DNA of 64,000 nucleotides from NCBI GenBank assembly GCA_006176705.1, contig QRFJ01001914.1:170091-234090 (forward strand), given 5' to 3'. Below are positions 1-11,780 of this stretch, piece after piece. The stretch is from Cocos nucifera. Lineage: Eukaryota; Streptophyta; Magnoliopsida; Arecales; Arecaceae. The notes beneath the pieces are model-generated. The model did no database searches and was not told where the DNA came from. It was given only the letters and a program-made list of their open reading frames with translations. Every line of letters begins with the position of its first letter. The stretch's first letter is position 1. Position numbers and translations under genes: made by a program.

Positions 1-59
1 CACAGACATCACTCCTAAAGTTTTTTTGGGATGATGCTCTAACTTTTTCTTATTTTCTT

Positions 60-2260
60 ATGAACAGATCCCTTCATTATAATCTAAATGGAGGCATTTC
101 AGAAAAGGTCTGGAGTGAAAAGAAGGTAGAGCTTGACCACCTAAAAGTCTTCGGTTGCATAGCCTATGCACATATGGAGACAATCAAGAGGAGCAAATTG
201 GATCCAAAATCTCAAAATATGACATTCATAGGGTATCCACAAGGAGTCAAGGGGTACCTACTGTGAAACTCTCAGACACAGAAGTCAGTGAATAGTGGGG
301 ACATTATCTTTGATGAGAAGAGCATCTTGAGGAGGTCTGGGATAGATGAAACTGAAAAGATAAAGATAAACAGCGGTGGCCAGTCAGAGAATGATGGCAT
401 GCAAGTTATATCCACTTACAGGAGTGTTCCTATTGAGGTGGAGCTGGGCAGAAAAGTATTATCTCAGATTGAAAATCAGCATGGAGGGCCGATAGTTCAG
501 ATAGATGTGCGGAGCAGCCACAGACATCAGATAGAAATGTGATAGTAGAAGTGGCTTTGCATAAGCCCCGACATACTATTAGGAGATCGATCAGATATGG
601 CATTGATAAGGTTATCTCCTATGCACTCATCACTACTAATGAAGATTCAGAGAATTATGTAGAGGCCATGGAGAGTGAGGATCATGATTCATGGATGTAG
701 GCCATGATGGAGGAGATGGAATCACTTGAGAAAAATCAGACATTGCAGCTGGTAGATCTTTCAGAGGATGCTCGACCTATTGGCTCAAAGTGGGTGTTCA
801 CAAAAAAAGAAGCACCTTCAGAATAAGATGGAGTCAGATTCAAAGCAAGGTTGGTAGCAAAGGGATACTCACAAAGGGAAGGGATTGACAACATAAAAAT
901 TTTCTCTCCTGTGGTGCATCATACATCCATTCGAGTTTTACTGTCACTGGTGGCACAGCATAACATAGAATTGGAATAGATGGACGTGAAGACGGCCTTC
1001 CTTCATGGAACTTTGGAGGAAATAATCTACATGAAGTAGCCAGATAGTTTCATGGAGATGGGATAGGAAGAAAGGGTCTGTTTACTCAGAAAGTCTTTGT
1101 ATGGCTTGAAACAATCCTCTCGTCAGTGATATCGAAGGTTTGATAGCTTTATCTTGAGCCTGGGTTTCAACAGATGTAAATATGATTGTTATGTCTATGT
1201 CAAGAATGTAGATGAGGAGGATGTCCTGTACCTATTATTGTATATAGATGATATGCTCATAGCCAGTAGAAGCATGGATGCTGTGAAAAGGTTGAAAAGG
1301 GCATTATCATCTGAATTTGAGATGAAAAATTTAGGTCCAACTAAAAAAATCCTTAGAATGGAGATTTGCAGAGATAGGTGCAAAGGAGTGCTCCATTTAT
1401 CATAAGAAAAGTATGTCCATAAGGTTCTAGAGAGGTTTGGGATGGAGAAGGCCAAAGCTGCAGAGACACCATTGCCAAGCCATATGTCTCTCTCCAAGCT
1501 ACAGTGCCCCCAATTGGAAGAGGAGAGAGAATATATGAAACGAGTCTCTTATGCAAATATTGTAGACAGTGTGTTGTACACTATGATGTGCTATAGATCA
1601 GATATAGCACATGCTATGAGCACAGTTAGTAGATACATGGCTAACCCTGGGAAGAAACACTGAAAAGCATTGAAATGGATATTGAGATATCTGTATGGAA
1701 TAAGGAATTATGGTTTGGTATTTGGTGGGCAGCTGAGAGGATTTGGAGAATAATCTATGAAGATGTGTGAAGGTTCAGATCCTCTGAAAAGATTTCTTGA
1801 TGCAAATTATGCTGATGATCTTGATACAAGGAGGTCTACTACTGGATATCTCTTCTACGTATATGGTGGACCAGTGTCTTGGAGATCAATCCTTCAGCCA
1901 ATCATGGCCTTGTCTACCATAGAGGTCGAGTACATTGGGATAATAGAGGCTGCAAAGAAAGCCCTTTGGCATAGAAGGCTGATTGATGAGTTGGAGGTAG
2001 AGCAGAGCAAGATTACACTATTCAGTGAAAGTCAGAGTGCACTATTATTGGCACAGAACCGAGTCTATCATGCACCCATAAAGCATATAGACATGAGGTA
2101 CCATAGGATTAAAGAGCTGGTGGAGGAAGGTGAAGTGGAACTGATGAAGGTCCATACCAAGAAGAATCAGTCTAATGCACTCACGAAGATACTCTCTAGA
2201 GATAGCTTTCAGATATGTGTGGCACGAATGGATCTGTTGAGAATAGATAAGTTTACAAAG
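60..2260 (+). pseudogene. copia pol relic: integrase end, reverse transcriptase, RNase H
   Basis: Broken polyprotein. The integrase C-terminal region is at about 60-266, with the motif LKVFGCIAYAH and, further on, FIGYPQG, typical of copia integrase tails. Reverse transcriptase runs from about 690 to 1660: GSKWVFTKK, then ARLVAKGYSQREGID, MDVKTAFLHG, SLYGLKQS and the catalytic box LLLYIDDMLIAS at about 1226-1262. RNase H spans about 1757-2260, with STTGYLFYVYGGPVSWRS, STIEVEYIG and a DMRYHRIKELV segment. Several in-frame TAG/TGA codons (for example near 699, 980 and 1037) and at least one frameshift between segments make it a pseudogene. It would have encoded the enzymes that copy and insert the element. 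Confidence 0.9.
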
Positions 2261-2284
2261 ACTTGGAAGCATCAAGGTGGAGAA

Positions 2285-2857
2285 TGTGAGCTCAGAAGTG
2301 ACACTCCCAAGTCTTGGAAACATGAGAAGACAAGTCATGGAAAGATGGGAGTGAGCCGAAAGAAAAATCAGTCTCAATAGTAAAGTTCAGAAATTGGGTC
2401 GGCTCACTCTGAGACTAAGCCAACTTAGTTGGAAACTGGGTCGGCTAGGTCTCAGAGAAAAATTCAGACAAAAAGCAGCATTTTTGGGCTATTGGCATGG
2501 TACACAACTGGGTCGACTTAGTACCAGACTGAGCCGACCCAGTCGCAGGTTAGCCGGCTCAGTTTTCGTGGGTTATTATTTTGTGTACTTGGGTTATTTG
2601 GGTTTGAAAAGTTTTTCTATGAGCTTGGGCTTGACCCTTTGTAAAGTATATATACTAGAAATAGATCAAGATTGTAAGAGTACTGAAGTATACTGAATAA
2701 AAGCTCTTTTCTTCTAAAAATTTTTTTTCTCTCCTTCTCTATTCCTTGATTTATTTGATCGTGCTTCCATATTAATCTCTGAGAAGTACTTTCTTATTGC
2801 TTGGCTAATCATCGATGGCCACGTCGATCCGTGTGGGAAGAGCGCATATTTCCAACA
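2285..2857 (+). repeat. 3' LTR of the first copia element
   Basis: Starts TGTGAGCTC right after a purine-rich stretch (AAGGTGGAGAA) that serves as polypurine tract, and ends TCCAACA before sequence matching another LTR. It contains a TATA-like TATATATAC at 2647-2655 and AATAAA at 2696-2701, spaced as expected for promoter and polyadenylation signals. The U3 part repeats GGGTCGGCT-like words in both orientations. No 5' partner is in the window, so the exact ends are inferred from TG...CA and from the junction. Confidence 0.75.
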
Positions 2858-3265
2858 TGCCGAATAGCTTGGAGAAGCCTCCAAATTTTCAAGAGAGGTC
2901 TCCAAATTTTTAGGAGATGTCTTTAAATTTTTAGGAGAGGTCTTTAAAAATTCTGACTTTATTTTTCTTCAATGTTTGACCTTTCAAACATGAATTTCTT
3001 AGTCCCAAACTCTTCTAAACAAGATTGCTTTCTTCAATTTTAATTTCTCTTTTTCCAATCATACTTTCTTCATACCAAGCCATCCAAATATGTATGAATT
3101 TGATCTTTTAAGTATTTTTGCATGGCATCTTGAGAGAATTTATTCTTGAGATAAATTCTTCATTTTGGATACTTGAAAAATCCTACACACATTCTTGAGA
3201 CACATGATTAGATACATAATAAACTCAAGATTTGGCAATCATCAAAATCAATCATGGGATCAACA
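2858..3265 (-). repeat. 3' LTR remnant of the gag-only element, truncated by insertion
   Basis: About 400 bp matching 8523-8940 in the same orientation, with scattered substitutions and a missing repeat unit of the 'ccaaattttcaagag' motif. It ends at 3265 with GGGATCAACA, the complement of the TGTTGATCCC terminus. Its left edge is the end of the inserted copia LTR at 2857. Confidence 0.8.
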
Positions 3266-3279
3266 ATCTCCTTCTTTTT
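3266..3279 (-). promoter_or_regulatory. Polypurine tract next to the 3' LTR
   Basis: Read on the minus strand this is an A/G run (AAAAAGAAGGAGAT) directly before TGTTGATCCC. That is the position and composition of a plus-strand primer site of an LTR retrotransposon. Confidence 0.65.
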
Positions 3280-6095
3280 GATGATGGCAAAACTTTGAGT
3301 ATATGTTAAAGAAACTAATGTGAATCAAGATAAGAATAATAAATTAAACTTCATCAAAGAATTTTTAATAAGTCTTTAATTTATTGCATATTATTAGTAC
3401 ATACATATTTCATATACTCAACATACTTCTTTCTCTTTTTGACAACATCAAAAAGCTCATGGAAAGAAACAAGAAGTCATCAAATCAACATCAAAGCATT
3501 AAATTAAGAGATATATTAAATTCATAAAATTAATTTAAATGAATCATCTTTATTTTGAAAATTTATTCTTTGACTCAAAATAAGTTTTAAATATTTATTT
3601 TAATTTTAAAATTTAGTTTAAATTTAAATATCATATGTTTTCTCTTTTTGAATGAATATACTTTTTAATCATATTTTCAAATATATATATTTTTAAGCTT
3701 TAAAAGTAATAAAGTTTTTCAAAAGATTTGAATATGAAATTCAGTATAGTATATACTTTAATATTTAAACTTTTTTTTCTTAAAAAATTTCAGTCAATTA
3801 AGTTCAAAAAAAATATGTATCGAGAATGTATCGAGCAAAGTAAAATAAATAAAATGAAAACAAAAGATAGTCATATTTTTAAATTTATTTATTTAAGTAA
3901 AAATTACTTTAATACTAATTATTCATAAGAATTTTGCACTGTACATCAAAAATTTAGAATTAAATTTAAGTTTTCAATTGAGTTTCAAAATTAAATTAAA
4001 AAATTTATTTTTGAGAAGGAATATGCTATAAATTTAATTTAACTTCAATCATTTACCAAGAATGATCACACAAATCAAGTTTAAAAGATTGGCACATGAA
4101 AAATTTAGTATTATATTTATAAATAAGCTTCAAAATTATAAGAATGTATCAAATCAATTTGTTTAAAGTAAGAATATATCTCAAACTTATTTTCACTCCA
4201 AATAGTTTTCAAAAATAATTTGACAATCAAATCAAAAGCATATAGATCAAATGAAATCATCATATTAAGGCTCAAAAATATAATAAAATCAATATTTATT
4301 TATCTTAATATAAGCTAATTAAAATTTTCAATCAAAGCTAGATAATATCACGCTTCTTATTTTTCATAATTAATGCTAGATAAATTTATTTTTTAATTTT
4401 TCTCCTCCTTTTTCTTTCAAATCAAGCAGATTAAACATGAATTGAACTACTAAATTTAGATTTTTTAAATTTAAAAGATATTTTTAATTTTGAAGCTCTT
4501 TTTAAATAATTGATAATTTTTTTTAATATTTTCTCTCTTTTATTTTAGCAAATAAAGCTATTTTAAAATTAAATAAAATTTAAAAGTACAAGCATCAATT
4601 GAGTGAAATAAGCATCAATCAAACAAAATATTCACTCAATTAAGTTCAAAAAAATATATGAGATTCTTTGAATTTATCTTAAGAGATATCATATTAAGAG
4701 TATATCAATATAAAATAGATTTGAGACATCATATCCAATTCGTTTGCCAAAAAATAATACAATAAAACGTAAGGCAAGAATGATACCAAGACTGAAAATT
4801 TTCTTAGGAAAAAACTTTTTGATATCAATTAAACTAAAATTTAGATCAAATTATAATTTTTTTAATAGTTTAGTATCATTTAAAGATTAATTTGCAAGTT
4901 CAGCTTAATACCAATGAATTTAGTTTTGAATTGATAAAGATAAATTGATTCAGATAAATCAATTTGAATTGATATCAGCAAATTAGTTAAGATAAATCAT
5001 AAAAAAATTTTAGTTATTCTTCAAAAAGATCATCTCTTTCTTTTCTTAAGAAATATCAAACAACTAGGTTCAGAAAAGATATGTATTTTTGAGTTTGTCT
5101 CAAATGATATCAAATCAAGAATATAAATGTGCAAAACTAGATTTGAAATAAAAATATTCTTTTCTTTTTGCCAAAAGATAGATCAATCAAATACATGATA
5201 AATAGTAAAATATTTGATACCAATCACTTAAAATTGAAGTCCTCTTTAAAAGTTTAGATTTGAAGATAAATGATAACTTTCTTGAAACATCTTATTAGAT
5301 ATCAACTTTACAAGATTCAAGAAGATTATTTTTTAAATTTAATTTTTAAAATCAATCAATTGAAATAAATAAGAATGTTCATTAATATTTTTTTTTTTAA
5401 GATCAAAGAGTCAATCAAATCGATAATCAAGATAGATTTTCAAGAAAATTTAGAGAATCATAAAAAATAATCAATTGGGGGTTCCAATAATCAATTTAAA
5501 TAAGATCAAATAAGAGGAAACTAGATGAAGGCTTTATATGTTCAGTTCAACTAGGAAGTTTTAAATTTTTAGAAGAATTTTGATAATTTAGCTTCTTATA
5601 GAAAATGCCAAAAAAAATATTTTTTCTTGTAGGTTTAGTAATTAAAATATTTACACCCAATTAAGTATTTTTTAAATTAAATTCATCAATTATAAAATTG
5701 ATATAGGGAGGTTTAAGATATCATGCTAAATTTTAAGATAAAATTATTTCATCCATGATATATAGAAGAGAGCATATTGATTTAAAAGTCAACATATTCA
5801 AATTATTGCTAGCATCAAAATCAATCATACTTATCAAAGCATGAAAGAAGTTATTATATGCATACATATTAGCAAATTATTAAAGTCAATACATTCAATA
5901 AATCAAGCTTTCTATTCAAGAAGTATGATCATTTTAAGCAATGATAAATCATCAAAATCAATCAAACAATGATAGCATGATGTGAGAAAAGTTTAGATTT
6001 TACCTAACCTCATCATCCATCCAATTTCATTTTCAAGGCATCCATTCATAATATTTTTTTTTTCATTCCATTGGATCCTTGATGTACCTACAAAA
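3280..6095 (-). other. AT-rich internal region without recognisable pol
   Basis: About 2.8 kb of very AT-rich sequence between the gag relic and the 3' LTR. No DD35E integrase, reverse transcriptase YxDD or RNase H motif was found on either strand; short open frames such as 3728-3928 look random. Pol is either deleted and replaced, or this lineage never carried it. A profile search would be needed to exclude very decayed fragments. Confidence 0.55.
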
Positions 6096-6800
6096 TTATT
6101 TACTAGATTTTGGTACCCAAGTCATCTTGGATCCATGGATGTTAGAGTACATGATTTCTTTTGAAACCCATATTTGCTTTATCAAGGCTTGGCCAATTCT
6201 TTTAAAGTTGCATTCTAAAATTTTATGGCCAATTTGATTATATTTAAAGTATTTAATGGTATGAACTTTAGTTGAAGCTCTTATAAAAATATTTCTAGTA
6301 TTTTGCTGCTTTCTAAAAATATTAAAATTAGTTTCTATTTTATTGAAAATAGTTCCATTAACTTTTACCACAGATTGAAAATTTTGAAAACTAATGGTAA
6401 ACTTTTCAGCAATAAATTTTAAAACTTCAATCTCTCTTCTTAATTTTTTATTTTCTTTCAAGAGCTCTTTCTTTTTATTTAAAAGATTTTTATTTTCTTT
6501 TAAGAAGAATCTTAAAGTATCATTATCCTTTTTAAGCTTCAAATTTTCTTTAACTAAAGAATTTTTAGATTTAATCCATTCTTCTTTTTCTTTAACCAAA
6601 GTATTCTTTTCTTTCAAAATATTTTCTTTTTTATTTAAAAGCTCATTCTTTTCTTTAGCTAAAAGAAGATTTAATTTTTTAAGTTCTTTATTTTTTAGCT
6701 TTAATTTTTTAACATCCATTAATTCATTAAAGACTTCAAATAACTCATCAAATATAAAGTCGAAAGAATTTTCAGAATTTACCTCATTTGTATTAGCCAT
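6096..6800 (-). pseudogene. SIRE/Maximus-like gag C-terminal part: coiled coil and zinc knuckle relic
   Basis: Open frame of 234 residues. Residues about 10-30 (SFDFIFDELFEVFNELM) are followed by a long K/E/N/L-rich coiled coil (about 30-135). Next comes a basic segment and a degraded CCHC zinc knuckle around 190-205: GHK...C is kept, but the first two cysteines read as F/Y. The tail has IWVSK and GSKMTWVPK. The coiled coil followed by a knuckle and 'WVPK' words resembles gag proteins of SIRE/Maximus copia elements as I know them. Gag would form the virus-like particle and bind element RNA. The N-terminal gag domain is missing and the zinc ligands are lost, so I treat it as a relic although the frame is open. 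Confidence 0.7.
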
Positions 6801-7359
6801 GAGGCAAAGATTTATTGTACTTTCTTCCTCTTTTTCATTTTTCTTTTCTTCGCTTTGCTCCCTCTTAATTAATGTTTTATTTTTCTTTTGTTTTCTCTTC
6901 TTCTTTTTCTTCTTTTCATCCTCATGAGCTGTGAGGCAAAGGTTGGGGTGAGCTTTCTTGTCTTCTTTGGAGCTTGATATTTCTTCTTATTTTGCTCCCT
7001 CAAAAATAGTTTCCAATTTTTTCCAAATTTTTTTTGCTGAAATGTAAGAAAAAATTAGATTAAACTCAATTATATCTAATGAATAATAAAGTATATTTAA
7101 AGCCTTAGCATTTAGATGCATTGATTCTTCATCAATAAATGATGTATTTTTGTAAGGGCCATTGATAATAATTTTTCATAGGTTATAGTCATGTGATTGT
7201 ATAAAAATTTTTATTTTAATTTTTTAATATATGTAATTTAATTCATTTAACAGTGGGGGATGATCAATAGAATGGCCTTCATTCAAAAAAGATTTCATTT
7301 GGGTTGCCAAGATCTTTTACTCTTGATGGTTAGATCAAAAATCAATAACAGAGAACCTA
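6801..7359 (-). other. Internal leader of the gag-only element
   Basis: Sequence between the primer binding site and the gag frame. It is purine/pyrimidine skewed and T-rich near 6820-6930, with no recognisable domain. The missing N-terminal gag part would be expected here, but I see no clear homology. Confidence 0.4.
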
Positions 7360-7370
7360 CTCTAATACCA
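7360..7370 (-). promoter_or_regulatory. Primer binding site (initiator tRNA-Met type)
   Basis: On the minus strand TGGTATTAGAG, one mismatch from the usual plant TGGTATCAGAG, located 5 bases inside the 5' LTR end. It primes minus-strand DNA synthesis in copia elements. Confidence 0.7.
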
Positions 7371-7375
7371 ATTAT

Positions 7376-8940
7376 TGCTCAAAGGTTACAACCCAAGAGG
7401 AGGGATGAATTAGGTTTCAAAAAAAAAAACCAAATTTACTTTCTCGATAAGGTGTGCTTTAATTTACATTATCTTTAGTGATTGTGGAAAGTAACCAATA
7501 GTATAGTAGTGGAATTAAGATAGCAAAATTAAATTATAAAAGTAAAGCAAGAATTAAAAGCATGTAAAGAATGTAAAGGAATAAGAGAAAAGCACAAATA
7601 TAAAAATACCATAATTTATAGTGGTTCGATGCAACCCGCACCTATGTCCACTCTCTAAGCTTTTCTTAAAATTTTTATTATAATCCATCCTTGATTATAA
7701 TATGTTTATTTTCTAAGCTCACAAATAAATCTAATTGATTTTCATAGGAGCACCAACCAAAATCTAATACTGTTAGTTTTTTAGATTCACTAACAATCCA
7801 GTTGATTTTTTGGGCTTACCAACCAAAACCTACAATATCTAATTTTGAGCTTGGATGGGTCTAATCCCCAAGTTTCTTTCTTTCAAAGAAACTTGAAAAG
7901 AAATAAAAATATAATATAAGAAGTTTAGCACAAAAATAAAAAATAGAGTTGAAACTCTTTGAGCATAAAGAAGAGATTGAATAATTAGCTCTTTTGAAGC
8001 TTGGAAACTCTTTTTTGAGGCTTGAGAGGGTGCTTGAGAAGTTGTAGAAGATAACTCTTGAATGCCCTTTGAAATCGCTGCAAAATTTTTCTCTTTTTCT
8101 CTTTTATTGATGTGCAATAGAATTCCTTAGATTTGAAAAATGATTTCTCTCTCTAAATTCCTTAGTCCTATTTTTAATTAATTCTCCATCTTTAAATATC
8201 TTTGGAGATGATTGAAGAAAGATTTCTAGCCATTGAAAGTACTGAAATAGTCATTAAAAGTGTAAACTAGCCATTGAAAAGCTTGCAGAAAAATCTAGTT
8301 GAAGGCTATCGTGAATTTGGAGAGCTCTCGATTTTTCTATAAGAGCTTTTGATTTTTCAGCGAGAGCTTTTAAAAATTTTCAAGAAGTCTCGATTTCACA
8401 GTGAGAGCTCTCGAGAATTTTCGAAAGCTTTCGATCTTAGAATACAGAAATGAGTTTTCTGTTTTCTGAAATGAAGAGATCTCACTCAATTTTAGAGAGG
8501 TCTCGAGCCTGTGCCAGGACAATATGCAGGAGTGCTAAACAGCTTGGAGAAGCCTCCAAATTTTCAAGAGAGATCTCCAAATTTTCAAAAGAAATCTCCA
8601 AATTTTCAAGAGAGGTTTCTAAAAATTCTGACTTTATTTTTCTTCAATATTTAATCTTCCAAACTTGAATTTCTTAGTCATAAACTCTTCTAAATAAGAT
8701 TACTTCCTTCAATTTTAATTTTTCTTTTTTTAATTATATTTTCTTCATACCAAGTCATCCAAATATGTGTGAATTCGATCTTTTAAGTATTTTGGTATGG
8801 CATTTTGAGAGAATTTATTCTTGAGATAAATTTTTTATTTTGGATACTTGAAAAATTCTACAAACGTTCTTGAGATACATGATTAGATACATAATAAACT
8901 CAAGATTTGACAATCATTAAAATCAATCATGGGATCAACA
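7376..8940 (-). repeat. 5' LTR of the gag-only element (about 1.57 kb)
   Basis: Begins TGTTGATCCC at 8940 (minus strand) and ends near 7376 just before the primer site. The outer 400 bp match the 3' LTR remnant at 2858-3265. The block at about 7617-7670, with a GGTTGCATCGAACCACTATAAATT-like stretch in minus orientation, could hold the downstream promoter region. It contains a small internal repeat of a CCAAATTTTCAAGAG-like word near 8557-8615. Confidence 0.72.
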
Positions 8941-9039
8941 GCTAAGAATATCAATTCTTTTGTATATTTGTTAGGATTTTTTAAGGAGAAAACACTAAGA
9001 AGAATTTGACATTAACAAATTTGATTCAAAAGGCATAAA

Positions 9040-10085
9040 TTAATATCATTAATTAATGTGCTGATAGCAAAATTTTGGAGTCCAAAATGGAAAGAACAAA
9101 CTAAAATCTAAATTTAGGAAATATAAAGAAAAAATAGTGAATTAGCAAAGCTTTTGGCACTAGTATACTTAATGGGAAAAGCAAGCATCAAAGTGAAAGA
9201 ACAAATTGGCACAAATTGATAAGTAAAAATGAAAAATATCATATTCATATTCAAAACTTAAGAACATACTTTAATACCTAAGATGACATTAACATGCTTG
9301 TTTTTGAGAAAGTGATAAATATGTAAGCTGAGAACAAAATTTTAACAATCAAAGATTAAAAATTCAAATTCAAATGAAAGTATTGGTTAATATGCTTAGT
9401 GCAAAATTATGATGTTAATATATCAGTGGAAAGAATAAGCTAAAGTGTACATTTATGAAATATTAATTAGAAAATAGTGAATTAGGAAAGTGATTGGCAC
9501 TAATATACTTAAAGGGAAAAGCATAGATTAATATGTCAAGTTGGAAGCACAAATTGATAACACATATTCAAATTAAAAATTAAAATGGATCATATTAATA
9601 TTTGAAATAGAAGAACATAATTTAATATCTAAAATGAGATTAATGTGCAAGTTTTTAAAAAGTGATCAATATATAAGTTGAAAGAAAAAATTTTAATAAC
9701 CAAAGATAAAAAAATTCAAATTCGAATGAGGAATAATTAATATGCTCAACAAAATTTTGCATGCTGATATATATTCAAACTCAAAAAGAACCTGAAATCT
9801 AAATTTAAGAAATATAAAGAAAAACTAGTGAATTAGGAAAGTGTTTGGAAATGTTTTATCAAAGTGAAAGCACAAATTGATAGCTAAAAATAAAAAAATC
9901 ATCTTAATATTCAAAACTAAAAGAGGAAACTGAAAGCTAAACTTTAGTGATATTAAAAAAAAAAAATTGTGAATTAGGAAAGTGTTTGGCACCAGAATAC
10001 TTAAAAAGAAAATTTAAATATTATTTGTTAAAATGGAAGCACAAATTGATAACTAAAAATAAAGAAATCTAATAATATTCAAAAT
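9040..10085. repeat. Degraded tandem repeat array, period about 345 bp
   Basis: The phrase 'gtgaattagGaaagtg.ttggca' recurs at 9137, 9477, 9828 and 9969. A second anchor (GAACATA.TTTAATA.CTAA followed by TTAA.ATGC.) recurs near 9263 and 9612, and a third (AAATTCAAATTC) near 9361 and 9711. The spacing is about 340-350 bp for the first three units; the last unit has an internal deletion (141 bp spacing). The units are AT-rich with no coding potential. The array ends just before the tRNA gene. Confidence 0.72.
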
Positions 10086-10094
10086 TGGGAAAAG

Positions 10095-10099
10095 AAAAA
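10095..10099 (-). terminator. RNA polymerase III terminator of tRNA-Cys
   Basis: TTTTT on the minus strand starting 8 bases after the 3' end of the tRNA, the normal signal for RNA polymerase III release. Confidence 0.75.
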
Positions 10100-10106
10100 T
10101 TAATAA

Positions 10107-10177
10107 GGGCCCAACCGGGTTCGAACCGGTGACCTCTTGATCTGCAGTCAAATGCTCTACCACTGAGCTATGGACCC
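10107..10177 (-). tRNA. tRNA-Cys (GCA)
   Basis: Full cloverleaf on the minus strand. The acceptor stem GGGTCCA pairs with TGGGCCC (one U-G pair). The D arm is GCTCAGTGGTAGAGC. The anticodon stem TTTGA/TCAAG holds the loop CTGCAGA with anticodon GCA. The T arm is ACCGG TTCGAAC CCGGT. These give intact internal A and B boxes for RNA polymerase III. A run of five T residues on the minus strand (10095-10099) just downstream is a suitable terminator, and CAA triplets lie upstream as in other plant tRNA genes. It delivers cysteine in cytosolic translation. No intron; the CCA end is not encoded. Confidence 0.96.
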
Positions 10178-11780
10178 ATTTAAGTTTTGCTTTTTCAACT
10201 TGTAATTACAAAGTAAATTGCAACAGATTGTCAACAACAATAAAAAGCATAACTAATTGAGAATGCATGAATTGTCTGGACCCACAGAATTGTGGATGGT
10301 AATTTTTGACTCTAGCCCTCTTAAATAAATAGGTTCCAAGGACAATTTCTTATAATTGAGTTACACGCATGTTAGTTAAGTCCACCTTGATGATAAACAA
10401 GTCAGGTACAGTTCCTTTAAGTGTATTGGGTCACCATAGATCAAATAAACATAACATCCATTCTCAAGCCTCCAGGATAGTCTCAATTGCACCATAGGTT
10501 ATGGCTGATAGGATTAACTAAAATGTTCAAAATGCTGCATAATTAATGTTCAGAAGAATAAGATAACAAAAGGAAAAGTAAAGAGAACACTATATGTAAC
10601 TTTTATACTTTTTTCCCTTCTCTACTTAAATTGTTTTCACTTTTTCTGGATACTGAACCTAAATCTTTTTGTTTTGCCATATTTTGTTTTCATTGAGTAA
10701 AGCGCTGCAGGTTGATTAGGGGGTTAAACATTTGAACTTAATTATTGAGAAGTTGAGTCTATTAAAAGATTTTTGACCCAACCCAGGCCAGTGCCGTCCA
10801 TACTTAGATTGAGTGAATAGTCCCATTGTAGATACAGACCATGCATCAATGTTCATAAATTTCAGAGAGGAATGGACCAACCAAGGTTGTGCCAAGTGGA
10901 TGGTAGTATTTTGTTGGGGTTGATGGGGTCCAATAAGAATCTTAGGGAGATATTTTTGAGTTGGGACAGTTGTAAAGCTTGTAGTGTTTCTGGAAATATT
11001 TTTGCGCAGAATGCACAATTGTTCATAGAGTAAAATTGAACTAGCCTTTATGCTTATTGATTATGGTTTTATGCTCAGAATAGGGCAAGGGATCATTAAT
11101 TTGTACCTAGATTTTATGTTAACTAGTAAGCATCACATGCACAATACAAGGACATTTGGATTAATTGTATATCTATTTTTATAATGGGCCCACATTTTGT
11201 ATTAGCTAACTTTTCCTCTTAATGCAACCCAACTAAACCTTACATTACATCCAGATCCTAATATCTGAACTAAGGATTTTGGTATGGCAAGATGGTCACA
11301 TCCAATCTTATCCATTTGTCAGCTCTCAAATTGTGAATAAAAAATATGATGTTGCCTATTTGGAAAGATCCAACCAGATCTATCCTGTCTTTATCTTGGT
11401 CATTCTATCTCTACCCAAACTTTATCACAATTATTACAATCAATTTTATTAGAGTTTTAGATCCCTTACCAAATTTAGTTGATGCAATTTAAACCCAACC
11501 TGGCTTGAGCAACAACTTATAAAAACCCTAGCCTCGTGACTTAATATGGTCAAAAGGTCTGACCCACACTTGATCCATTGAACATTGTTCAAAATCTAGA
11601 TGAAAAATATTGCTACCAATGCCTAGCCCAAGCCCATCTCAAATCAGTATTAAGCCTGGATATTATCAGGTTAAATTATTTTTGCCGCTGCTAATAGCAA
11701 CAAGCAATCCAACAAAACTGGAAAATAACAACATGAAACCCTAAACCAAAAATGATCTTTGTGGTTTTCATGGCTTTTAG
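10178..11780. other. Intergenic, no gene recognised
   Basis: Moderately AT-rich, non-repetitive-looking sequence. A 100-codon open frame on the minus strand (10716-11018) shows no domain or codon bias and is probably chance. Stretches near 11500-11660 are rich in 'CCCAAGCCC'-type words seen in decayed DNA transposons, but no terminal repeats could be paired. Confidence 0.5.

Larger units (their letters stand above)
1..2857 (+). mobile_element. Decayed Ty1/copia retrotransposon, 5' part outside window
   Basis: The 3' half of a Ty1/copia LTR retrotransposon. In order it holds the integrase C-terminal segment, reverse transcriptase, RNase H, a polypurine stretch and the 3' LTR. Domain order (integrase before reverse transcriptase) is what places it in copia rather than gypsy. 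In-frame stops and frameshifts occur throughout, so it is inactive. Its right LTR end abuts sequence that matches the interior of the LTR of the next element (compare 2858 onward with about 8523 onward), so it inserted into that older LTR. Confidence 0.88.
2858..8940 (-). mobile_element. SIRE/Maximus-like copia-type LTR element, gag only
   Basis: Minus-strand LTR element bounded by matching LTR segments at 2858-3265 (3' LTR remnant) and 7376-8940 (5' LTR). Both have the terminal sequence TGTTGATCCC read on the minus strand. The 3' LTR is preceded by a purine tract and the 5' LTR is followed by a tRNA-Met-type primer site. Internally only a gag-like coding region (6096-6800) is recognisable. 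The stretch 3280-6095, where protease, integrase, reverse transcriptase and RNase H should lie, is AT-rich and shows no pol motif to me. Its left LTR is cut by the insertion of the first copia element, so its far end lies outside the window. Confidence 0.75.

Noticed and set aside
1195..1556. Minus-strand frames over the first copia reverse transcriptase.
   Set aside because: Shadows of the + strand pol relic; no features of their own.
6394..6927. 177-codon Phe/Ser-rich frame on the + strand.
   Set aside because: Antisense of the Lys/Glu-rich gag coiled coil; composition explains it.
10716..11018. 100-codon frame on the minus strand.
   Set aside because: No domain, no codon bias, no promoter context; likely chance.
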